From positions 17,176,698-17,240,697 of the forward strand of contig NC_044024.1 of the NCBI RefSeq assembly GCF_900496995.4: DNA of 64,000 nt, written 5' to 3'. The notes under the pieces were generated by a model. The model did not search any database. It was not told the DNA's origin and saw nothing but the letters and a program-made list of their open reading frames with translations. The DNA is from Aquila chrysaetos chrysaetos (taxonomy: Eukaryota; Chordata; Aves; Accipitriformes; Accipitridae). Below, piece by piece: positions 15,107-30,839 of the stretch. Position numbers and translations under genes: made by a program. Every line of letters starts with the position of its first letter. The stretch's first letter is position 1.

Positions 15107-15871
15107 ATGTGGTACGAGATCCTGCCCGGCATGGCCATCATGGGCATCTGCCTCAGCATCCCCGGCCTCTCCACCGTCTACATGCACCGCTGGTGCAACG
15201 GCGGCAAGGTCAGCGCGGCAAGGTCGCCCCCCAGTCCCCCTCCCTTCCCGGCGGCCTTGCCCGCGGGCCGGGATCCCGGGGCTCCGCTTCCCCCCCGGGC
15301 CCCCCTTCCCACTGGGATCCCTTCCCTCCCGGGCTCCCCCTTCCCCCTAGATCCCTTCCCCCTGGGATCCCTTCCCTTCCCCCAGGGCCCCCTCCCTCCC
15401 GGGACCCCCCTTCCCCGCGGGCCGTAACAGGCAGCAGTGCGGGTGCCCACAGGAGAAGAGGATCGCCCGCTATCCCTACCAGTGGACCCTGATGGAAAGA
15501 GACCGGCGGCTGTCGGGCGTCAACAAGTACTACGTCTCCAAGGCAGGTGCCGGGAGCTTCGGGCCGGTACCGCTGGGAGGGAAGCGGGAGCCACGCACTG
15601 CTCCCCGCATCCCCGGGCTGGGGGCTCCCACGGCCTCTGAGGCGGGCGCTGGTCGCTCTTGGGGCTGGCGGAGCTCCCTCTGTACCTGCAGCTGGCCTGC
15701 CTGCGGGGATGCGCGTTTTAATTTTTTTTTTTATTATTATTAGGAGTCGGGTACTTAAGCAGAGTTTGAGAACCTGCATTTTCAGCTATGCCCTCTTGCC
15801 AGTTAGCATCAAGAGTGATGCAGATACAGCTGTAACTTTTTCTTTTTCAGGGTCTGGAGAACATAGACTAA
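15107..15871 (+). CDS. NDUFA1: NDUFA1, complex I accessory subunit (MWFE), three exons
   Basis: NDUFA1 is a small single-pass subunit of mitochondrial complex I, needed for assembly of the membrane arm. Exons 15107-15208, 15453-15542 and 15851-15871 give 213 nt, exactly 70 aa as in human. The protein begins [20 protein letters not shown], where residues 2-27 form the targeting and membrane segment. It continues with [23 protein letters not shown] and ends YYVSK|GLENID. The last junction needs a GC donor (AAG|GCAGGT). A GT four bases downstream would instead replace the conserved GLENID tail with a different 12-residue ending. A solo LTR begins about 35 bases past the poly(A) signal. Expression is presumably driven from the CpG island shared with UPF3B. 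Confidence 0.96.
15230..15420 (+). repeat. C-rich imperfect minisatellite in NDUFA1 intron 1
   Basis: Irregular repeats of GGGATCCCTTCC and CTCCCGGG blocks fill most of the 244-bp first intron of NDUFA1. The unit varies in length, so I call it degenerate. The complementary strand is strongly G-tracted. Confidence 0.6.
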
Positions 15872-15925
15872 GGTGGTGGCCACTTTGAAGAATCCACATA
15901 TCCATATACAATGATTTAACTCTTT

Positions 15926-15931
15926 ATTAAA
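15926..15931 (+). promoter_or_regulatory. NDUFA1: NDUFA1 poly(A) signal ATTAAA
   Basis: ATTAAA lies 55 bases after the NDUFA1 stop and is the only good signal before the LTR insertion at 15962. Cleavage would be expected at about 15941-15961, at the boundary of the inserted element. Confidence 0.65.
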
Positions 15932-15966
15932 GATATACATGTATTCAACCCTTTTATCTGTGTTGC

Positions 15967-17098
15967 TGTGGTGGGTTGACCCTGGCTGGACACCAGGTGC
16001 CCGCCAAAGCTGCTCTATCACTCCCCTCCTCAGCTGAACAGGGGAGAGAAAATATAACGAAAGGCTTGTGGGCTGAAGTAAGGACAGGGAGAGATCACTT
16101 GCCAATTACTATCTTGGGCAAAACTGACTCAACTCGGGAAAATTAACGTTTGCCAATCAAATCAGAGTAGGATAATGAGAAATAAAGCCAAATCTTAAAA
16201 CACTTTTCCCCCACCCCTCCCTTCTTCCCAGGCTTAACGCCACTCCCGATTTCTCTACCTCCTCCCCTCAGTGGGGCAGGAGGACGGGGAATGGGAGTTG
16301 GGGTCAGTTCATCACACGTTGTCTCTGCTGCTCCTTCCTCCTCAGGAGGAGGACTCCTCACTCTTCCCCTGCTCCAGCGTGGGGTCCCTCCCACGGGAGA
16401 CAGTCGTTCATGAATTTCTCCAACATGAGTCCTTCCCACGGGCTGCTGTTCTTCAAGAGCTGCTCCAGCGTGGGTCCCTTCCACGGGCTGCAGTCCTTCA
16501 GGCACAGACTGCTCCAGTGTGGGTCCCCCGCAGGGTCACAAGTCCTGCCAGCAAACCTGCTCCAGTGTGGGCTCCTCTCTCCATGGGGCCACTGGTCCTG
16601 CCAGGAGCCTGCTCCAGCAGGGGCTTCCCATGGGGTCACAGCCTCCTTTGGGCATCCACCTGCTCCAGGGTGAGGTCCTCCCCGGGCTGCAGGTGGAGAT
16701 CTGCTCCACTGTGGACCTCCCTGGGCTGCAGGGGGACAGCCTGCCTCACCGTGGTCTTCCCCACGGGCTGCAGGAGAATCTCTGCTCCGGCGCCTGGAGC
16801 ACCTCCTCCCCTCCTTCTTCACTGACCTGGGCGTCTGCAGGGTTGTTTCTTTCACATCTTGTCACTCCTCTCTCCACGGCTGTTCTGGTGCTGGTTTTTT
16901 TCCCCCTTCTTAAACATGTTATCCCAGAGGCGCTACCACTGTCACTGATGGTCTTGGGCTTGGCCAGCGGCAGGTCCGTCTTGGAGCTGGCTGGCATCGG
17001 CTCTGTCGGACATAGGGGAAGCTTCTAGCAGCTTCTTGCAGAAGCCACCCTGTAGCCCCCGCCCTGCTACCAAAACCTTGCCACGCAAACCCAATACA
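15967..17098 (-). mobile_element. Whole solo LTR of an avian endogenous retrovirus, with 5-bp target duplication
   Basis: The element begins TGTGGTGGGTTGACCC and ends AACCCAATACA on the plus strand, and is flanked on both sides by GTTGC (15962-15966 and 17099-17103). The 5-bp duplication fits class I or class III (ERVL-like) elements rather than ERVK. Promoter-like and R-U5-like text reads in the minus direction, so the LTR is oriented minus. Its centre is a minisatellite-like series of CTCCAGCGTGGGTCCC / CCACGGGCTGCAG blocks, which keeps several frames open; these are not genes. No internal region or second LTR is present, so it is a solo LTR left by recombination. It looks nearly full length and is recognisably close to the avian consensus I remember, suggesting moderate rather than great age. 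Confidence 0.88.
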
Positions 17099-17103
17099 GT
17101 TGC

Positions 17104-19795
17104 ATATAAGCTTTGTACAGAATGGTTTCCTCACTTTATGCACTCTGATACACACTAGGCAGGTGTCTGCAAGAAGAAGAAAAGGAATGCCAAGAGGACT
17201 ACCACAAAACTACCATTACAGATGCATCTGTAATAAATACTTGCGAAATGCAGAAAGACAGCAGGACTGATCCTGTTTTTGCACCCACTGCTGCAGACCT
17301 GCAGTTCCCTGTAGCAACCCTGCTGACTTGTGCAGCAGTCTGCATGAATAGCCAGTGTCACCTCCTGCAGCTTGCAATTCTTCCCTCCTGGCACATTAAT
17401 ACTTAGCAGTTTTAACTTAAAATACAGCCAAAAACTCCTTCTCCTACATCCTAAATCCGCTATAAACAATGACTCTTACTTGTCTGCTTGTTAAAGTATG
17501 GCAAAAGGGAGAGTAAAATGCAGATCTTGTGTCACTACCATTAACACTGATTCACTGTGAAGCACGAGGTGTGGAACAACCACAAATAACCACATAGAGT
17601 GAACAAGGTGCAGAGTCACATGAATCAGAGAAATTTCTGAAAGATTTCCAGCCCCATGACTGGATAGCTACACTTACTCAGCTGGACGGAGACTACTGAA
17701 GGAGCAGCCAGGCCAGCAGCAAAATATCCTTTTACTGTTCCGCAGCCAGCGAGAGCTGAGGATGCCCAGCAGCACCAGAAGTTGTTTCCTGCTGACTGTA
17801 ACCAAGTCTGTTTCTCTGCTCTGCGCAAGTGTCTCTGTAATATAATTCTCTCTATTTGCTTGTAGCCATATTGAAAAAGTAGTAATATTGCAGAGAAAGA
17901 AAATACACTGACATAAACAGAATTCTTCTGGGTTTACATCAGCATGAATAACAGCAAGCTGACACAGAAATTTGCATCTGAATTCCTCTGCTGATTAGTT
18001 GGGTTGGGATGAAGTGTTTCTGATAGTCTATCAGTAGTCCTGAGCCATAACTTACAGCCTGTGTCACTGAGCATGGACAGATACGTCTGACACTTCTCTG
18101 TGGCACTCTGTGTCCAGGTTCTGAGACGATGTGGTTAAATTAAGCTGTCCAGCTGCTCGTGCTTTCTAGATGTGGTCGGCCTTGGCTCCTGACAAGCTTG
18201 TCAAGGTCTCAGTTTTCTGAAGGGCTAAAAAGAGCTTGGGAATCAATGAAATACCAGCCCAAAGCACTTACCACCAGCTAGTCAGCTACAGTGCTGGCTG
18301 GAGAGACAGAAGAACTAGCAGGAAGAGAAGATAAGGAGGACAAGAAACGAGAGGGAAAGACCTGGAGATCCGGACAGGAAGCAGAGGAGGAGACAGGCTT
18401 CCAGGGCTCACACTAACCTTGAGCTCCTCTCCCAAACTACACAGACAGCTGAAAAGCAAACCAGGGCTGCTTTAGGTAGGGTTTGCTGTAATCCTTGCAG
18501 ATACCAAGGGGCCTTCAACAGCTCTTGTGAAACTTCTCTGCGGAGGCACACTCACCCAGGCAGGACAATTTTGGGGCTCAGAAGAGGCCTTTTCTGTCTG
18601 ACACCATGCCTCGGGCCGTGCTCACCTTACAGCATGTCCTGAGCAGCAGCTGGAAGAGGCTTCCTTTGTTGCATGAGATGCAATAAACAAGTGGGCCTCA
18701 TCTGGCACACACACGGAGCTCTTCAGGGGTCTGCATCCCAAGTCTTGCCTTCCCAACAGTTCCAATACAAGACCCTCCCATCAGCTGCTAAGCCATCTTC
18801 CAACCCGTTGACCAGTTCCTCCTCAGAGGCTTCCCTGTACATTGGCACAAGTCCCGCACCAGGGTCCTCGGGGTCTTCTTCTCCCACCTGTCTTTCAAAG
18901 CAGACACCTATGCTGCAGTTGCTCTTCCCTATTTTGTTACTGAGGGGATGAAACCAAATGAGGAAAACTCCCGTAAGAAACACAGAACAAAGTGTGCCAA
19001 TGAGCAAAGGGAAGTTTCACAGCGCTCTCTCGCTCTGTGGTATTATCTGTTCATATTCATTCTCTCATCTCGTACAAACATAAACCAGCTTCCCATCGCC
19101 CCCACTACCTCTTTTCACCTTCAAGCAGTAAGCACCTCTGTCAGACCACAAGGACTAGGACCTACACTTTGCTCATTTATTCCTCTAGTAGCCGAATCCT
19201 TGTAACAGCCCCTTGTCATCCTGGAAGAGCAGCTGCTGGAAATTCAGCACGCTGTGTTCTGCTAAAACATCTCTGGCCTCTCTCACGTAGTGTCCACAGT
19301 CCTTTCCCTCTGAAGGGCTCCGTCGCAAGCGCTGGTGTTCAGAGCCTACAGCACCTCTGTGCAACAGCCTGGACAGAGTCTGTGTTTGGCAGAGCACAGA
19401 GTGGGAGGCTGGTTTAGTTCCCAAATTGTGGAGACTGGGAGAAACATGACAAACAGAGAATCTGGCAGGATCCCACATCTGCTTTCCTGCTCATACCATC
19501 TTCCCCTTCCAAGCAACAGCATTCACTCTGGGCAGCTGTAAGGCTGAGCAGAGGCGAGTTATGGAACAAGGAGTCAGTAAAGGGAGACTGGCCTGCTGCT
19601 CTTCATGCTGTCTCAGAACCCTTCTCCAGATCGGCCTGAAGTTTGTCACCTGTATAATAACATGTTGCAGCTCAAGAGAAAAAAAGAAATAAATTGCACT
19701 ATGTAGACTTCTTACCTCTAGAACCTGTGCTTAGTCATATTGAACCTTAGCTTTTCTACTTACTGGCTATGGATCCACAAGTAGCAGTCCACAGA
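17104..19795. other. Intergenic stretch between NDUFA1 and NKAP, no supported gene
   Basis: In mammals AKAP14 lies here on the plus strand. I read both strands for its conserved carboxy-terminal domain and found no match. A minus-strand open frame at 18723-19007 has an acidic stretch and a hydrophobic start, but no good splice context or homology I recognise. Apart from the neighbouring LTR fossils the region appears to be ordinary unique sequence. Confidence 0.55.
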
Positions 19796-19882
19796 TGTTG
19801 TGGTTTAACCCCAGCTGGCAACTAAGCAATAATAGCAGAGAGGTGGAGGAAGCTGTCAAAACCTTGCTACACAAACCCAAAT
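19796..19882 (-). mobile_element. Short remnant of a related avian LTR (ERV fossil)
   Basis: The left part (TGTGGTTTAACCCCAGCTGG, then CAACTAAGC) matches the inverted end of the LTR group seen at 24265-24859. The right part (AAAACCTTGCTACACAAACCC) matches the terminal segment of the LTR at 15967-17098. The element therefore reads minus, keeps both ends of an LTR and little between them. It is broken. No target duplication is clear. Confidence 0.6.
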
Positions 19883-20493
19883 GACCCTGCTTATCATTAG
19901 CTTCACTCCACCACAAGCATGGATAGCCACCCCATGAGCATCTGCCTTCTCCATACTGGGTTGACACCGGTCTAGGTGGTGTTCTTTTTTTCAGCAGATA
20001 GGCTTGCCCTGTGAAGGAAGGCCAGCGGTCAGCTGGCCAAACGTGGATTCAATATTATTCTTACCATTCACCCTCTTTATTCCATCCTCCAGGCCAGAAC
20101 AGTGTCAGTTTAGAGAAAAGTGGCTTAAGGACATCATTGAAAATAAAAGAATCATCATGGAAAGACTTACTTTCTAATGAACAGTTCCAATTCACCATCA
20201 CCAATGCTCTGTTGGTATTTTGTGGAGAATCAAATAAACACAATGAAGAAAGAATGGCTCTTCCTTATTAGCATTTCTACTTTGCGGATACATAAAAAGC
20301 ATTAAATCTGTGCAAAAATCAACTATGGCCTGACGTGGGAGCTGGCTTTAAATGATGGTCCCTTGCAGGTATGAGTGGGTACGGCTGGACAGAACCAGGT
20401 TCCAGACTGTAAATGGGAAGAGGCAGCTGGGCTGGACTTGCTGTTTGTGAACACCACGTCTGCAGAACTCAAGGGAAACACATTATAGGACTT

Positions 20494-20499
20494 TTTATT
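20494..20499 (-). promoter_or_regulatory. NKAP: Candidate NKAP poly(A) signal AATAAA
   Basis: TTTATT on the plus strand is the first AATAAA I see downstream of the NKAP stop in gene orientation, implying a 3' UTR of about 1.1 kb. A weaker ATTAAA lies nearer at 20773-20778. Which one is used cannot be told from sequence. Confidence 0.35.
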
Positions 20500-21597
20500 T
20501 TCTTCATACAAACATACAAGACATCTCTGCTGCCAAAATTACCACACAGAGATTTAGGGGAACAAAAAAAACCCTCTAGAAAACACTTTGTTTTTAAAAG
20601 CATTTGAGAAAAAAGAAGGCTAAGGGAGGTATATCTGGCAATATGCAGTTGAATCAAAGATAACCACCACAGAAGCACTACCCAGAGTAGGCCTCTGAGT
20701 AGAGTTTAAAGACAGCCATGTAAGATTGCTGAAACAGACCAAATTAAAATACCACAGGAGGTAAAATAAGGTTTTAATCTAGAACACTTCCATAGACAAA
20801 AGAATTTCAAATAAATTGAAAGATACATCCTTGTTACCACCTATGTACATCCAGGGGTTCCAATCACTGCACCCCACTGCTCTGATACCTATGTATAACA
20901 TAGGAAAAAAAGAAGCAAGCAACTTAGTTCTTCACCACGGGCTTTGGCGGATTGAAGATCAGACCCTCCTATTACTGTTACTTTATACCCCAGTTGCGAT
21001 CTGCTTGCTTTAAAGTAACTAAAGCCCATCTGTATTAAATTACAAACTAATTTCTATTTACAAGTCTAGTTTGAACCACAAACCAACCTCAACTGTTTTG
21101 AGAAAAAAATAAATCTAAAAGACTTATGAAAAAATACCTAAGTGGACAGTCTTAAATCTTAAATGGGAACTTGGGAGTTCCTTCATTTTTGCTACTGTTA
21201 CTAGTAGCTTGCTTCTAATGGCCAGTCGACTCTGATTAATCAAAATAAAGGGAAAATTGCACTTATCAGCATCAGGTAACAAAGCCCTCCCATGGAATCC
21301 TTCTGCTTGTCCGATTCAAAGCGAGCACACAACATTGTCACCTCTAGTCTTCCCTGCTTGTTCCTGCCTTCCCTGCCTCGTAGCCTTTCACTTTACGGGG
21401 ATTCCTTGCAGATGGTGAAAAAATCATCCAAGAAAATCTGACAAAAGTAACTGTTTCCTCGATACAAGTAATCCACTCCTGAGGCTTGGCCCTGTTGGGT
21501 GAAAGGCACTGCAGCACTTGCAGCTTTTTTCAAATCATGACTGGAACAGGTTAGCTGCTGCTTGGTAGAATCTACAGCGTACAGTTCAAATAAAGAA

Positions 21598-26531
<4,934 letters not shown>

Positions 26532-26818
26532 GGCGGCGGGGCGGGCGTTGCCGATGAGCCGCTTCCGGGTGGGGCGGCACTTCCGGCGCCCTCCCGTCCG
26601 GGCTGGCGGCGGCGGGGCGGAAGCGGGCCGGAAGCGGAGCGGAAGCGGGGCGGCCCCGCCCGCGGGGCGCACCGCCCCACCCGCCCGTGCGGCAACACGG
26701 CGCCGCGGCGGCGGCGGCGGCGTTCCCGGCGGCGGCTCCCTTTGTGCTGCCGGCGGCGGGACGAGCCCCGCGGCGGCCGGGTCGGGTCCCCCGGGAGCCG
26801 AGCGGCCGCCCGGCAAGC

Positions 26819-26846
26819 ATGGACGTGCGGGCAGCGGCGGTGCCAG
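26819..26846 (+). CDS. Candidate plus-strand first exon with start codon (ZBTB33 alternative leader or unknown gene)
   Basis: An ATG in good context (AAGCATGG) opens nine codons, MDVRAAAVP, plus one base, followed at once by a consensus donor CAG|GTAAGG. It lies 288 bp from the NKAP start codon in divergent orientation. The ZBTB33 coding exon starts at 32763 with GA before its ATG; splicing 26846 to 32763 would read MDVRAAAVPG-MEGKKLIS in frame. A one-in-three chance of being in frame by accident applies. I do not recognise any other gene that starts this way, so it may be an alternative Kaiso leader, a lncRNA exon or nothing. Confidence 0.3.
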
Positions 26847-27080
26847 GTAAGGCGGCGGCGGCGGCGGCGGGTGGCGGCGGGCTGGCGGCGGGGGTGCAGG
26901 CCCGGCCCCGCGGCCGGGAGCTGTCCAGGGCGGCCCCGGCAGCAGCACTGCCCGGCGGACAGCTCACGGCCCGCCCCCGCCGCCGGCGAGGGGTTGGGGG
27001 GGCGGCGGGGGGAGTCCCCGTTACTCACCCTCCGCCGGAGCCCGCGGGGCGGCGGGGGTCCCCCTTCCCCGGGCACCGCC

Positions 27081-30000
27081 TGGTACCTTCACGGCCGATC
27101 GTTTGGAAATTAAAAAATACGGGAGCTCCCTGACAGGCCCGGCACGGTCTCGGTGGCAGCACGTAAGGAGCAGGCGAAGCAGCAGCGATCTGGGGAGAAA
27201 ATGACACACGTTCTGTATGAAGATCAGACGCTCGCTGTCCTTCTCTGAGCGTCCTTCCCCTGCAGGGTGCCAGGTTTGAGCACCTTGCAGCCGTGCTTTC
27301 TTAAAAAACAACCCGGAGTTTCTGCTCTGCCCTGGGAAGTGCGGCGTAACATTGCTGGGCTCCGGTGAGCTCGGCATGAACGGGGCATGTCAGACGGCTG
27401 CTCCATCCCGGAAAGCCCTTGTTGGTTTATGCTGTCTAGAAAAGATGTCTGAGTATGTCAGTCTCTTTTCTACAAACGAAACGCTATTTCAGTTCCCAAA
27501 CCTATCATAAGCAGCATAAAAAAATCTGTAAGAAGGAGGAGGCCTATTTAAATTGCGTGTTATCTTGGTGCATGTAACCACATGCAGAATGGGGACGGAA
27601 AAGATGTTACCAGAGGTTGGCATATGTGTATGGGGTTACTCTACCCTGTGTCTGTCCGAGGTATCTCCCTGCTGTGGAGCTTTCTGAATATTTTGAGTAT
27701 CAGGGACTACTGCTTGCCTAATTAAACCAGATAAGGCTATCTTTTAAAAGGCTGTTGTTTTGATTGGCGGTATGGTCATTTGAATGAGACAGCTGGAAGT
27801 GACTATATTTTTGCCAGCTGAATCCATACTGCCTGAATCCAGGCTCAGTGACTTTGTCTCTCTGCGCTTGCAGTCTCAGGAGGAACCTGAAACCTAGAGT
27901 GATCCGGAGACTTAGCAGCCCGTATCCACACTCTCCTCACAGGCTGCCCAAGTTTGTTTACCCCTGTGGTATGTGAAGTCAGATGTCCCCAGGAAGAAGT
28001 CCAGGCCACTATGTGCTCCCAGCACTGGTTACAGGAGGTCACGCCACCAAGCCCCGAGAGAGATGGAAGCTGCTGGGCCAGACACGTAACATAGAGACCT
28101 GTCCACGTGGCAAGTAAATGTACCCCTGAGGCCTTCGTGGCCTTCCCTAGCTTCTCCCCTGGGGTCCCCCACAGCCAGGGCTCAGGGCTGCCCCAGAAAA
28201 GGGGTGGAAGACCCTGAAACGTGGCCAGCGGCAACGTTCTGTGCACTGGAGCCGGGGTCTACCGTGTGCTGATGCGGGCTGGCAGGGAGGCGAAGAGCAA
28301 GGGGGTTTCAGAGGCACTGAGCACTGCAGCGCTCGGCACAGCTCACAGCTGGCCACCAGCCTTTGGTAGCGCTGAGGCAGCTCTCTTGATACAGCCACTC
28401 ATGTCTGCACCCGAGGGTCTGCCTTGGCCAAATGACGACTAAAATATCTACCTCTCAGGAGCGTGCGGCCCCTCTGTTACTTACTATTGTAAAGTGGTTT
28501 GAAGTATTTTTATACACAGGTTATACAATGCACATATATGCAGTACGTAACAGCATCTAAAACAACTACTATTGTCAATAAAAAGCATCACTGGACTTTA
28601 AATTCGGTTATGTGAGGCTTTAAATACTGGGATTGACAGGAAAAATACTCTCTGAAAATTCCTCAAAGCACAAATAGTGGAAATTGGTATTTTAGAGTCC
28701 TTCAGAAGCAGTGGTATTTCATTTGAAATTCCACAGTGGAATAATATTTCTGTCCCTAAAAGTAGCCTTAGCTAGGATAACTGTTGCATTTTGATTTTAC
28801 TGAAGGCCCTAAGGGAAAATTCACTGTCCTGTTTATAAAATTTAAATTATTTAAATGTAAAATACATTTTTTCATGACAGAGAATGCTTCTTTGTCTCTC
28901 AGATTTGTCAAGTCTTTAAAAGAAATTTCTGTTCCCACAAACTGTATTTTTAAAAAAGAAGAGAACTCTTCAAATTGTTTAACTGAAATCTTGTCACTGA
29001 ATTGCATATTTTTTTGTCTTCTCACAAACGCCTACATATCACTTCTTTAAATTTGTACTTAGTATTTTCAGAGCCTCCATCCCAGAGTTTTTTTTGATCA
29101 CTCCTATGCATCAAAATAAAAGTTGCTATTGTGTCTCCTATCTATTTTTCAGTTCCAAGAACACCACGTTTAGGTCTATGTTCTAGATGTTTCTTGTCAA
29201 TATCTTAGATAAAACATCTCTTTTCATTTGTCACTATGTAACATTTTATGGGAGTCAAATCACCAACCGCTTTCTAGGCTTATAAAAAAATAAAAGAAGA
29301 GGAAAAAATCCCCCAAAACTAAGATGTGCGTGCTAGACAAAAAAAAAATTCACACTGAAACTCTGCATTCCGGTGCAGGAGGACTGAGTGGCAGCTTCAG
29401 TAAAATTTTTTAAGCTGGTCAGAGCATTAGCTCTGCCCTGACCATGGCAAGGTGACAGTGGAGTTCAGATTTTATACCTGATATGAGAAGTTGCCATAGG
29501 GAGAAGCTTCTGCGAAAAGGTAAAAGTCAAGGAGGTGGTGCAACTCTCACAGCTAGACCAGCATCTTTTAAATTAGCCAGCATTTCTGTGGCAAAGGGTA
29601 AGCAGTTCAAACCTGATTTTTAAGAACTGATGATGCTTCAGGAGCAGGGCTCCTTCCAAATCAGTGCTTATCTTTATCTGTAAATTTTCCTGTTAGTTAT
29701 TTAGAAATGAGATAGGCAATGAGGGGAATAAACCTCCTTAAAGCCAAAGGAAGAAAGGCTAAGAAATGGTTTAATTTGGACTATCAGACATTTTTGGAGG
29801 AGAAAAAAGAACACTGGATTATACATTATGAATTAAAACAATTATAGTGTTATTTTCATTTAATATAACCTCCTCTGTGAAAATTACTAAGAACCTATAT
29901 CAAAGGAGAAAACTTAATTGAAGGGTTATATGAGGAGGAAAAGCCTACCTTTTCCGCCGATTATTCTTTTCCATTATTCTTCTTCACTCAACTCTCTGGA

Positions 30001-30830
30001 AAACCCTGTAAATAAACAGAAACCGGCTTTGTAACATTTCAGATCTGAAGGCTCACTTCAAAAAGGCACTTCTGCCACTAGCTATACAAATACAGGGAGC
30101 ATGGCAGGTGATCTTCTGGCTAGAAGGGCTCACAAACCTGGGTGGGACCATTTCATTGCCGATACACACAGTGAGGGATTGCAGTCATTTGTGCCAGTGA
30201 CTGTGGCCTGTTAATGTTGTTGATCGAACTTGATAGAAGGATGTTTGATCTTGGCAAAGTTTTTGAATCTTACGAAAAATCAAGATCCCCTGTGGTTCAA
30301 GTCAACAAAATCCATAGGAAAAAAAAAGGAACAGATCAGTAACTGAAGATGAAAAATATCTTTCATGATCTCGGTGTTCTTTGAGCATTCACGGACAGTG
30401 AGAGTTTCCAAGAGACCTCATTGTGGATACGTCACTTTGATGACCACATGTCGAATGTGCCGAAGGCCGCGTTTTATTAGAGGACTTAGGTCTGTACAGC
30501 TCCTAGCGGAGTCTAACACGTGCCACTGTGGTGCAAAGAATACAAAACACGTGATCCTGCAGCGCGAGCGTGGGTGTTCAGGTTTAGGTTACAGGAGATT
30601 TCCTCGCTGTTGGGTGGAGGTGCCAGCTGCGTCAGCCGTTGGCAGAGCAGCGCCAGCCCGGTCTCTGCCCCCAGGAAGGAAATGAGCCGCAGTGGGAAAT
30701 AACCTGCTGCCATCGCGTCTCCACAGCCTTATCCAACAGGGTCAGACGTAAGGCACGTGTTGGGGGGCTTACTGCGAGCTTCGCCTGGGGCAAGGAGAGC
30801 GGGACAGGCGGGAGCCTGGCAGGAGCGGCC
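27081..30830. other. Stretch between NKAP and ZBTB33 promoters, no gene recognised
   Basis: Both strands lack protein content I recognise. In mammals the RHOXF homeobox genes lie near here, and I see no homeodomain motif. The segment near 28560-29960 is AT-rich. No LTR, CR1 tail or tRNA-derived repeat was recognised. If ZBTB33 uses a leader in the NKAP island, this would be intronic. Confidence 0.55.
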
Positions 30831-30839
30831 AAGGCCGAA

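Larger units (their letters stand above)
14140..15420. promoter_or_regulatory. Shared bidirectional CpG-island promoter of UPF3B and NDUFA1
   Basis: The UPF3B start codon (14687, minus) and the NDUFA1 start codon (15107, plus) are head to head, 419 bp apart, inside one continuous CpG island that also covers the first exons and first introns of both genes. No TATA box is visible. The core holds a 36-bp and a 22-bp tandem array, listed separately. In mammals RNF113A, an intronless retrogene, sits between these genes; here there is no room for it. Confidence 0.85.

Noticed and set aside
15851-15888. Alternative NDUFA1 carboxy terminus [12 protein letters not shown]
   Set aside because: It needs the GT donor at 15547 and destroys the invariant GLENID ending, so it is kept only as a possible minor splice form.
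16143-16855. Open frames of 120-184 codons on both strands between NDUFA1 and NKAP
   Set aside because: They lie wholly inside the solo LTR at 15967-17098 and result from its stop-poor internal repeats.
18723-19007. 94-codon minus-strand frame with acidic tail and hydrophobic start
   Set aside because: No recognisable family, no convincing splice partner or poly(A) signal, and it lies in otherwise gene-free sequence.
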